In this document: in pieces, positions 1 through 9,739 of the stretch | How positions within the stretch are numbered: the first letter of the stretch is position 1 | Layout of the letters: the number at the start of each line of letters is the position of its first letter | NCBI GenBank assembly: GCA_027604505.1 | Contig: JADIIX010000022.1 | Location: 26,124-90,123 of the forward strand | Length of the DNA: 64,000 nucleotides | Source of the DNA: Gonapodya sp. JEL0774 | Lineage: Eukaryota; Monoblepharomycota; Monoblepharidomycetes; Monoblepharidales; Gonapodyaceae | Reading direction: 5' to 3' | Made by a program: the position numbers and the translations under genes | The notes under the pieces: model-generated | What the model saw: the letters and a program-made list of their open reading frames with translations, nothing else | Told to the model about the DNA's origin: nothing | Databases searched by the model: none

Positions 1-1
1 A

Positions 2-1131
2 GTCGCCCCCGATGCATATTGGGACCCCGTCACGGGCCGCTTCGTCTCCCCTGCTCCCGTCGCCCCACTTAACCCCGCCCCGGTCGCCCCCGCCCCGGTA
101 CCGGTACCGGCCATCCCCAACCCCCCCGTCGGCCCCTACTTTGACCCGACGACGAACCGATGGGTGGTGCCCAACTCTGTCCCCGCCGTGGCTCCGCTCC
201 CCGCCCCTGCACCCGTCCCCGTTCCGGTCCCCGCTCCCGCCGTCCGCCCCGCATCCGAGCTTCACTACGACGCCGCCACTGGCGCATGGGTCCACGGCCC
301 AGTCGGCTCTGGCTCCCCCCCCGTTCCTGTTCCCGCCGTGCCCCTCCCTCCCGCTCCAGTCCCGGTCGTCCCCGCCCCCGGATGGGACCCCACCGTCAAC
401 GGGGAGATTCTTCCCGCGCTCGAAAATTTCATCCCCGGTGGAAACCCTCTGAACCACCCGCCGGCGCCGGTCCAGGTCGGAGGACTGCCAGTGCCCTTGC
501 CTGTCAACTGGGAGCAGCAGGCGCAGGCGCTGTTGCCCGCGTCGGCTGGGGGCGCAGAGGCGGTGAACTGGACTCTGGCGTTGATTATCGGTGAGTCGGA
601 TGGGGTTTGAGGCCGACACAACCGTGACTTGTCTCTGTGGACGCGTCGAGTTTCGTCGCGACTCTCCACCCTGTCGTCATGGTCTCACCATGACCCCCTC
701 TTCCCCCACCCCCTCACTCAGGCATCCCCACCGTGATCGCCGCATCCGTTCTCGTCGCCCTCGCGGTCGTCCTCACCCGCCGTAACCGCCGCAAGAAGGT
801 CCTCAGGTCGTACGACCGAGTAACAAGAGTATCAATGGACCCTGGTGAGCAGAGTCGGCGCAAGAAAAGGGTTCTTGGACTGATTCACCGCTTTTGTTAT
901 TTCCTTCGCACAGGCCGTGCCTCTGAAGAAGAAGACGAGACCGAAGACGAGGAAGCAACGGTGGGCGTCCAGCTCCGCACAATGCCCCCCGTCGCGTCGT
1001 CGTCCACTGCACCGGCCACGTCGTCCTCTTCGAGCAAAAAGAAGGGCAAGGAGAAGGAGAAGGGCAAGGACAGGAAGGGTAAGGTCAAGACGGGAAGGAG
1101 CAAGAAGATGGAAGACAGTGAGGAGGATTAG
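2..1131 (+). CDS. C-terminal part of a Pro/Val/Ala-rich single-pass membrane protein (5' end outside window)
   Basis: The reading frame is open from base 2, so the start lies upstream. Model: join(2..590, 722..844, 914..1131); the introns of 131 and 69 nt have GTGAGT and GTGAGC donors. The long ectodomain is almost only Pro, Val and Ala. It contains three spaced copies of a ten-residue motif of the type aromatic-aromatic-Asp-Pro/Ala-x-Thr-x-x-aromatic-Val (YWDPVTGRFV, YFDPTTNRWV, HYDAATGAWV). It ends in one hydrophobic helix (about 23 residues, from LALIIG to AVVL), followed by RRNRRKK. The cytoplasmic tail is first Glu/Asp-rich and then Lys/Ser-rich. This gives a type I topology: extended outer stalk, one membrane helix and a charged tail. 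I do not recognise the family. A cell-surface stalk or wall-associated protein is an inference from composition. The second intron is a multiple of three, so its retention would not break the frame. Confidence 0.6.
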
Positions 1132-1550
1132 TGGGGGGAAAGGAGGGGTAAAGGGTGGAGTGCGAGAGCGCAGCGCGTGTTGGGTACTTTGTTTAGATTG
1201 GAGATAGTTTGTTGTTCGAGTTGCATCCCAACAACAGGGTTTTTTTTTCGTGAATTGAAATCGAATATTCTTTCCTATAATGAATTTTGTGACTTGGAAT
1301 CGAAACTTCTTTCCCATCATTACAAGTGCAATGCACGAACGTTCGTCCACCCACTCTCAGGTTCACCCACTCTGGGAGCTGAACTCGAGACGCGCGTCAG
1401 ATTGACTGAGTTCATTATTAAAAAGCGTTTTTTGCATGAGTCAGATCTAGAGTACGATAAATAGTCCTGATGCAAAAAATGTAGTACATGCTAATACCCA
1501 GGGTGCATCTCAAGGTTCCAAAACAAAAAGGGGGAGGAGCTTGTCATATT
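1132..1550. other. intergenic, between two convergent 3' ends
   Basis: This 419 bp lies between the stop of the membrane protein on the plus strand and the TGA of the deacetylase-mucin gene on the minus strand. I see no supported gene. It should hold both 3' UTRs; A/T-rich runs are visible around 1240-1300 and 1420-1480. Confidence 0.6.
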
Positions 1551-4500
1551 TCAAGCCACGCCAACATCCACCACTTGCTGGAACGTGTTGCCGTTCCATC
1601 CCGCACCGGGGTCGGTGAACCACACGAAGAAGACGTACGGCGGGTTGGACAGTTGGGAATAGGTCAACGTGTAGGTGTAGGTGACGTAGGATCCGGACGT
1701 GGCGGCTGCGACAGAGTTGTAGCCATAGTTGGATACGAGAGCCTGGGAGTTTTTCTACAGTTGTGTGGAGAAGTGCGGTGGCGAAACGTCAATGACGGAT
1801 AATTTGAACTAGCCGCCGGGTGATTCGATCCCCGCCGATAACTCACCTCATGTAGCTCCAAGAACGCGTCCTTGGGAGTGCTCGTCCAAATCCTCAGGGA
1901 CACGGTAACGGAACCACCGTTCGCCGAGACTGTCGACGGGAGAGAGGTTACGTCGAAACATTGAGTGGCGGCGCCAGAACACGGGCTGGTGACGGGCGCT
2001 ACTGTTGTTGTGATACGACGAGTCGTCGTGGGAACCCTTGTCGTCGTGGGAGCCCTGGTTGTCGTGATCTGTTTGGTCGTTGTCTGGGCTGGTGCCACGA
2101 GAGTCACCGGTATCACCTGAAAAAAGTATGAGATCAATTCAACTCTCTGTGCCCCACACGAGAAATGTCGCCCCAGTGAAGGAATCTTACCTGATTCCAG
2201 AGCTGACCAGACCAACCAGCGCCAGGGTTCGAGATCCAGACGAACCATTGGTATGTTGTCCCTGTGTTGAGGGCCGACCAGTCAACTGTGAACGTGTAGG
2301 TGACATAGGTTGATCCCGTTGAAGCAGCGATCAAATTGTATGCATAGTTAGAAACGATGGCCCCCGTAGATATCTACAAATAAGCAACCAGGATGTGAGC
2401 CGGGAAACATCGCGGTCCCCTCTTTGCAGCAAAACTCACCACGTGCAACTCCACAAATGCATCCTTGGCCGTCAATGTCCAGAAGCGTACCGTTACGGTG
2501 TATGTTCCGGCCGCGGTGGAAACCGATGTCGGGAGAGTACTCGCGTCTACACAGTATTGAGCGCCGGCACCACAAGGGCTTGAAGGTGCAGTGGTGGTGG
2601 CAGATTGAGTCGAGGTGACTCGAGTAGTGGTGCCGGTCTTAGTAACAGTATTAGTTGCTGTGAGAGTTGAAGTAGCTCTCGAAGTAGTAATTGCCGTGGT
2701 GATAACGGTCGTTGACGCTGCAGCCGTGGTGATGACTGTCGTTGGCGCTGGAGCCGTGGTGATGACTGTCGTTGGCGCTGCAGCCGTGGTGCTGACGGTC
2801 GTTGGCGCTGCAGACGTGGTTCTGACGGTCGTTGGTGCTGCAGCCGTGGTGCTGACGGTCGTTGGCGCTGCAACCGTGGTGATGGCGGTCGTTGGTGCTG
2901 CAGCCGTGGTTCTGACGGTCGTTGGTGCTGCAGCCGTGGTGATGACGGTCGTTGGTGCTGCAGCCGTGGTGATGACGGTCGTTGGCGCTGCAGCCGTGGT
3001 GATGACGGTCGTTGGCGCTGCAGCCGTGGTGATGACGGTCGTTGGCGCTGCAACCGTGGTGATGGCGGTCGTTGGCGCTGCAGCCGTGGTGATGACGGTC
3101 GTTGGCGCTGCAGCCGTCGTGATCACCTTTGTCGTTGTTACCACGACAACAGTAGCGGTCTGAGAGGGTACTCCTGTGGTAACTGCATTTGTGGTTGTAA
3201 CCACAGCAGCTGCAGTGGTAGGGGCCTGAGAAACCACCCCCGTGGTGACTGCATTTGTAGTTGTGACCGCAACGGCTGCAGTGGTAGGGGCCTGAGACGT
3301 CAGTTGGGCCGTGCTTGTTCCCGGAACGGAGGTCTTGGTCTGGGACGCAGTGGTTTGGCTACGAGAATGGGAATTGAAAATTGGTCGGCGTTCAATGACA
3401 AAGGCGGTGTCTCAAACCCTTGCAGTGGAGTTTGGAGTTTCCAGTTATCAAACTACTTACGTGGGAGTGGTCTGGGACTTGGTAGGTGTTCCCGTCGAGG
3501 TGGTTCGTGTGAGAGAAGAAGTCGTTTCACTGCAGTACAAGATCAGAGTGAGCTCCTTTCTGAAGATCCGATCCACCTGAGCCACCTACGCTGTGCTTGT
3601 TTTAGTTTCTGAGGTAGTTGTGGGAGTCTCGGTGGACGTGGTCCGTGTTTGGGTAGAGGTGGTCTCACTGAAACGGTCGGTGGAACGCTTAAAAGGCAAG
3701 ACAAAAATGCTGGGCATGAGTTTCGAAGTCTCACGTAGTACTCGTTTGCGTCTCCGATGTAGTTGTTGGCGTTTCCGTAGTTGTTGGCGTTTCCGTAGTT
3801 GTTGGCGTTTCCGTAGTTGTTGTTGTAGTTTGAGTTTCTCTAGAGCGTATATACAAAGGGAGACGCTGAGAACTCGTTTGAGATGCATGATGAAAAATAT
3901 TGCTTACGTTGTGCTCGTTTGCGTCTCCGATGTAGTTGTTGGCGTTTCCGTAGTTGTTGTTGTAGTTTGAGTTTCTCTAGAGCATACAAAGGGAGACGCT
4001 GAGCACTCGTTTGAGATGTATGAAGAAAAATATTGCTTACGTTGTGCTCGTTTGCGTCTCTGACGTGGTTGTTGGAGTTTCAGAAGTGGTGGTTTGCGTT
4101 TCTCTGAAACAATGTCCGCGTTTTCGCCGTTAGGTGGAGATTCATTAGAATGGGAAGATGCAAGGCTATTTGCTTACGATGATGTGGTTTGCGTCTCTGA
4201 AGTTGTCGTTGGCGTTTCAGTTGAAGTTACCCTGACGAGTTAGGTGTACAGAGTTCGCCAAGTTGGTTGAACGCCTTCATCAAACGTTAGCACCAACTAC
4301 TTACGTTTCGCTTGTCGTCGCAGTCTCAGTGCTGGTCGCACTTTCGGTACTGGTTTGTGTTGTTGTCTCGGTGGATGTACCCGAGAAAGTTTGCGTGGTC
4401 TGACTGGTCGTCGTTGACAGCGTCTTCGAAGTCGAGGTGGTAGCGCTCTTCGTTGTGGTGGCGCTAGAAGTTTTCGTGGTTGTGGCAGTTCTGCTCTTTG

Positions 4501-7500
4501 TAGTTCTGAGACGGCAGCAATCAAGGCACACACTGTTGAGGATTGGTTGTACACGTCTATCTTTCAAGAGCTGCACTCACGTCGCCGAACTTGTCTTAGT
4601 TGTTGTAGCGCTCTTTGTAGTCGTGAGAGAAGTGGTTTTGGTGGTAGTTGCGCTCTTCGTAGTGGTTTGAGATGTAGTTTTTGTCGTAGTTGCGGTCTTC
4701 GTCGTCGACTGAGAAGTAGTGCTTGATGTTTTTGTGGTAGTTTCCGAGGTAGTCGTAGTGGGCGTCTCGGTGGTTGTGGACGTGGTGAGAGACGTGGTGG
4801 ACAATGTGGTTCTGGATCAATTATGAGATAAGTTACGGTTAGTTGGCGTTGCAACACATCCAACATGGGCCTCAAAACCCACGAGGTTGTCTCGGAAGAG
4901 GTGGTTGTGCTGGGATGAAAAACATAAGCCATATGATATCACAATTCAGGTCAAGCACGCCCAGAATGTCACGTGAAACTGAACACTCACGCGGTGGAAG
5001 ATGTGGTAGTGGTCTCCATAACAATAGGACTCGCACTTTTCATAAGCAGGCACAACGCAATGCCGTGCTCAGCAACTATGATCACCGACAACACAGTCAA
5101 CTGTGCCTACTGAACTCACAAAGTTATGGGCGCACTGAGAGTGACTATTTGGGTAGTGCCAGGACTTAAAGAAACAACAATGGTCTACGTATCCATTTCC
5201 TGTTAGCCTCTGTGGCTGGTTCTAGGGAACGAATTTTCGGAAACTCACCGCAAAATCGTTACCAATCTTCTCAATCGTCTGACCCGCCGCCACCACGACG
5301 CTTGCTGGCACTGTGATCCTTGCTTTGCAAGTTCCCGTGCTCGTTATGTATATTTTCTGGATCGAACTGGTTCCGTCCGCGTTGTTGACCAAATCATACG
5401 ACGTTGACACACCACAAGCCGTCCTTGTCATCCGCTCAGCATAAAGGTCGTATAAATCATCGCCTTTCAAGCTACAGTGGAGTAAAACGTGAGCGATTTA
5501 CGAATGTCAACCAGCAAAACAATGTGCAAATTACACACCTGACAACGGGCCAATCTACCAATGCCAGGTAGACTGAAAGAACTTTTTCCGTCCACTGTGC
5601 CAGAACTCCCAATTGTCCAGTTTTGCCGCCAACAGTGACTGTGGGCATGTCCACAGTGCGCAGGTTGGCTTGATGAAACATCTTATGTTGCGCAATATCA
5701 GCATGTATCGCAATATTTCTTTCTGTTGTCCAGTGATGGAAAGGATACTCACCACGGGATCATGGCGAATGGAAAGGAACAACTGAAGCTGACGCGCTCC
5801 TTCGCGGTCGAGAATTTGATCCCAAGTTGACATTCCAAGAGTTTGGTTGTACATGATCTAAAGGAATGGAACATCTTCGTTAGTAAAAGCTATCGATTGG
5901 CATTGCAGAGAAAGCACCGACATTGTAGATGTATTCGATCTCGGAGGGAAGTGTGACAAAGTAGTAAACATGGCACGGCCACCTAGATTACAAAGTGCGA
6001 GGGTCGCATGGAATCACAACAAGACCTAAAACTCTCAACAGTACCGACCTTGGAATGACAGTATAGCCGGCGTAGTTCGATGAGTCCAGAGTGGTGATCC
6101 AGAACTCAAAGGGGTTTGCGGGCGTCAGCAATGGTCTGTGACGTCATACCGTATTTGTTTAACTAGAAAGAAATAAATCCAATCGGCAACGGTCGAACCT
6201 TGAGTTATCGCCGACAATTCCAACGATGCCGAAGTCCTTCAAAGCTTTCAGTGCATATTCTGTATGTGTCGGCAGAGAATTCAGCATTCGAACTCTAGCG
6301 AGATGGCTCCAAATGACTCATCTAAATGACTCACCATTGTGCATACCACTGATTTGTGGGGTCACCATCGTCTTATTGTTCCAGTAGCTTTTCCCTTGCA
6401 ACCCAAGGAAGGAAGATCCGGCCATTTTGTAGTTCACAGAGAGTTCTGAATCCAATACAAAAGTTAGAATCATGGCACTTGCAACCATATAACCGTTTGT
6501 CCATCTGCCTCACCGTTAATAACATCGGAGTACGATGTGTTGTCCAAATTCTCATGCTGGAATAGAAGTGATCGAAAGTGCTCGTATAAGGATGTGTCCA
6601 ACATGGCGATTGTTACAACCAAACGAACCGTGAATGTGTGGGAAGCGTATGTGAATGCACCAGTGGCCAAGAAGCTGGTTTTCATGGCACTGTAGAGGGG
6701 ATCCTTGCGAAGATCTGTGTCCGACCACGCAGTGCTGAACGTTGTTGGCCAGCCTGACAGAGCGTCCGAGATTCAAATTACAAAGAGCGACGTGCCACTA
6801 GAGCCATTGTACGATCACTCACGGACGTCTGCTGCAGCACCTGCAGGCTTGATGAACTCTACCGGTACGTGACTCTCAGTGTCAATGTCAATGAGCAGTT
6901 CGGACTGAATCACTTCGAGTATTCCGTTGCCGTTGTATGCCGGCTCGATTTTGAAGCTGCTTCCAGCTGGGAGTCTCGAGTTCAGGTCAGTCTGCCAGGC
7001 AGCAACTGCTTGAAGATCAGCAATGGTGCATCGGAAATTGTAAGAAGCAACAGTGTTTGTGGGGGTGATCTCAGTTGTGACTTCAACGAGGCGATTTTCA
7101 TCCATTTATGGTCTTCGTTAGAAGCAGTACGCAAAGATAATAATTATCTTGGAAGAAACTTACGGAACAAATCATCGACCTGATTCAGCAGAAGGGTACG
7201 CCTCCAACCAGGCAAGAGCCCACGTAAGCCCCAAGCGAGCCACATGTGATCGAGCCACAGAGAAGTCGAGCTAACAACACACAAATCTCAGAAGAGCTTC
7301 ACATTTCTTGCCCTGTTGAGAGCATGGTACGAACCTCCACCATCCGAAACTAGTGTAAAAGCGCATCACTTCGCGCCCGCTGGGGAGATGCAAACGAGGA
7401 GTGACATAATGAAAAGTGATTAAATCATGCTAGGATAAAAAAAAAGCAAGTATGAAAGACCACGTACTCGGTGTGATTGATGACAGCACACGCGATGGAA

Positions 7501-8657
7501 GCAGATGGAAAACTTGCGCTCGCGCCGAGTGTGGCGCAAGTTGTGACGTTTGCAATGGTGGACGGAAGGGGTGAGTAAATAGTCGCTGGGTCTACGGAGA
7601 CAATCAAAGCGACAAGCAAAAGGCGTTGAAGGGATCCTTGTTGTGGCAACAGAAACAGACTGGCAAAGTTAACTGGATCTCACAGTGGTAGAGCCCGGTG
7701 GTGTCCAGACTCCCGGAAGACTTCAATTTGGCCAGGCCCGCAAACTCGGGCGCGATTGTGATGGCTTGGACCTCGCTCGTCCCACCCAATGCAAGGGTGC
7801 CTTCCGAAGGAGTCGGATAATCGTTGAGCACAATTCGGCGGATCGAGTAGGCCCGTTCGTAGTCTTCGATCTGGCATTAAAATTTCGACAGACAAAAAGT
7901 TTCGTAATGTCCATGGTTTAGATTGCGTGCAAACAGCCCCACTCACGTATGACCACTGTGCAGCAGTGAGGGCCGACTCGTACAGTCCTGATGCGCTGTT
8001 GTACTGGATGCATGCATCGACAGGAGAAACGTCCAGATTTATGATCGTGCACTTATCGATGATGTACGCTTTCAGGAATGTGTCCAACTCACGTATGCTA
8101 GACTCGACGATGTCAGCAAAATCAATGCATACTTAGGAGAGCCATCGGCGTTGAAGAGAGGTATGTTCCCGGAATAGCCAGTTTGAGGAACAGAGATTGT
8201 GTCCCAGGGTATCTCATAACCATTGAAAGTATGTTCGGGTGCTGGCAGGTGGTGGAATACGTGCCGGTTTGAGAGTGTCCGAAAATAGAAGTCCCACCAT
8301 CGAAGTCAAGAAACAGGCGAAAGATGAGCCATAAAACGCTATTTAGACGAAAACATCCGCTCTGGTCTTCTTTTGCGGAAGCCTGGAGGAAACCCAGTTT
8401 GTCCGGAAGGTGGGTGGATCCCACCTCGTAAAAGCTCCACTTCCACGGTATCAGACCGACATCAAACCTTCCTCGACCATTTTCGCGACATCGTTTAAGG
8501 AAATCTTCGGGCGGCACTCACCATCTTGGCCGCCATTATCGTTTGTGAGAATCAGCACGCGGTGTCCGACTCTGACCGTCACGACAGCCATCATTCCCGG
8601 AATGCTGCACAGCAGGAGAATCCCGCAGAGCAGGAGAATAGACAGGGATCGCGCCAT
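1551..8657 (-). CDS. secreted Agd3-like polysaccharide deacetylase (CE18-type) fused to a mucin stalk and two C-terminal modules
   Basis: Model of 32 exons (4599 nt, 1532 aa), 5' to 3': 8522..8657, 8093..8241, 7947..8003, 7684..7870, 7468..7591, 7335..7379, 7164..7270, 6823..7080, 6629..6753, 6514..6556, 6335..6445, 6199..6259, 6049..6135, 5922..5982, 5753..5857, 5539..5681, 5249..5471, 5120..5184, 4991..5029, 4883..4909, 4581..4811, 4305..4505, 4178..4231, 4041..4103, 3908..3976, 3735..3839, 3590..3667, 3461..3529, 2440..3358, 2191..2373, 1847..2116, 1551..1754. A signal peptide covers residues 1-24. Residues 25 to about 695 read like Aspergillus Agd3: SALTAAQW, DGRE, NQVDDLF (acidic metal motif), SHTFTHE (HxxxH metal motif, split by an intron), MVTPQISG and MFHQANLR. 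The next 500 or so residues are Thr/Ser mucin. The C-terminus carries two homologous modules of about 110 residues with an intron at the same place. Agd3 deacetylates galactosaminogalactan; the substrate here is unknown. The acceptors at 5029 and 7080 are the least certain. Confidence 0.8.
2708..3127. repeat. 30-bp coding minisatellite, 14 tandem copies
   Basis: A 30-nt unit (plus strand begins GTCGTTGGCGCTGCAGCCGT) repeats 14 times head to tail with few substitutions. On the minus strand it encodes the ten-residue mucin unit TTVITTAAAP and close variants, inside exon 2440..3358 of the deacetylase gene. The unit length is a multiple of three, so copy changes keep the frame. All three frames on both strands stay open here, which creates long false ORFs. 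Confidence 0.95.
3735..4040 (-). repeat. tandemly duplicated exon-plus-intron units in the mucin stalk
   Basis: Exons 3735..3839 and 3908..3976, with the introns next to them, are nearly identical, including the intron stretch that starts ACAAAGGGAGACGCTGAG on the plus strand and the splice sites. Exon 4041..4103 has the same 3' half. The longer copy differs by extra 18-nt units encoding TTTETP. All these exons begin and end in phase 2, so duplicated units stay in frame. Confidence 0.85.
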
Positions 8658-9739
8658 GGTGGACGACTGGCGGGCGAAACCGTGGGAACTTCTTGGTGCG
8701 AGGTGACGGAAAAGTAAGTATCTGGGCTTGTGGCGTGGTCTTGAGGGTGCCTGCCTTGGGCTTTATTATTGCCTTTCCACAATAGGATTATGTGGGGTAT
8801 TATAAGGTCATTAATGGCAATCAACACGGATGAAACAGCAAGAAATCTTGAGTGCCTGCATTACGAAATTGGTAATAGCTTCACTTGGCAGCCTTCTCAT
8901 CCATTCCTGTATGGCCAAGCTTTATTCGCCCATGGCCCAAACCCCCTCCACCTCGGGGAAATTATAGCATCGTGGCTTCATGTTCATCGCATGCTTCTCA
9001 AATCAGACACCTGCCATACCGTGGCCGCACTTTTCCCAAACGCTCTCTGAAGCTCAGCAGATTGCTTATTGTCGTCAAAATCATCATTTTCCAACAAATC
9101 ACTTCCCATCCGAGTAGCTCTTTTTACACAGTTTTCTCTAAGCATTTTTTTTTGACTCTGCGATTGTTAGATTGATCTTTGCATACAATTGTCTTCTGGA
9201 TATGACATTGCCCAAAATGGAAACACGTGGCCCCACCGCAGTCCGTGGCCGTGTGGCGCCAATAATTAACTTTCATGTGAATCGTTTTCGTACAGGAGCA
9301 CGTAATGTCACTACATTTGCATCTTTGCCTAGGACATTGGTCTCCAATTCAATTGGTGGTGGGATCAACACAACTTGTAGTGGATGTAAGTATGGAGCTT
9401 GCGCTCTCGGGAGTGGTTTACCACGTGTACCTTACACACTGTGAGTAACAGGTACAGAAAATTCGCTGTTGTGGGAGATTTATGATGGTATGGTCCGCCT
9501 TGATCAATTCTGCGCAACATGCATGGCACCGCACAGAACGCTTCCTCGACAATCAGTCATCTGAATAATACGTATAAAAGTCCAAGGTAGGCTCTAGCAA
9601 TGATTGTGTGTCCACATATATAGCATATAGTGTACTTGACAGGTGACGTAGAAGACCGCGAAATTGTGTCAATCTTCGTGAAGGAACATACCACCACCTC
9701 TCCCACCCAGTTTACCGTCACCAAAATCCTTGCATAGTT
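8658..9739. other. intergenic, no gene recognised
   Basis: About 1.1 kb between the deacetylase start (minus strand) and the 3' end of the LCB3-like gene (minus strand). The short ORFs at 8769-9050 and 9172-9444 show no family, codon or splice signal that I can support. The part next to 8658 should hold the promoter of the deacetylase gene; I could not identify its elements. Confidence 0.5.

Noticed and set aside
1810-1850. tRNA T-arm-like string GGTGATTCGATCCCC
   Set aside because: No matching acceptor, D or anticodon arms around it; it lies in an intron of the deacetylase gene.
2708-3127. CRISPR-like array of 30-bp units
   Set aside because: Units are directly adjacent with no spacers and lie inside a coding exon of a eukaryote.
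2615-3163. Long plus-strand ORF of Val/Ala repeats and a second minus-strand ORF over the same bases
   Set aside because: They are other frames of the 30-bp minisatellite. The unit contains no stop in any frame, and only the Thr-rich minus frame connects to flanking exons in phase.
5116-5118. TGA taken as the true end of the deacetylase gene
   Set aside because: The same bases form a consensus GTGAGT donor, and the next exons all continue in matching phase to a total divisible by three. Kept as a possible alternative isoform.
8769-9444. Several ORFs of 60-96 residues upstream of the deacetylase gene
   Set aside because: They overlap in different frames, lack recognisable motifs, and have no consistent splice links.
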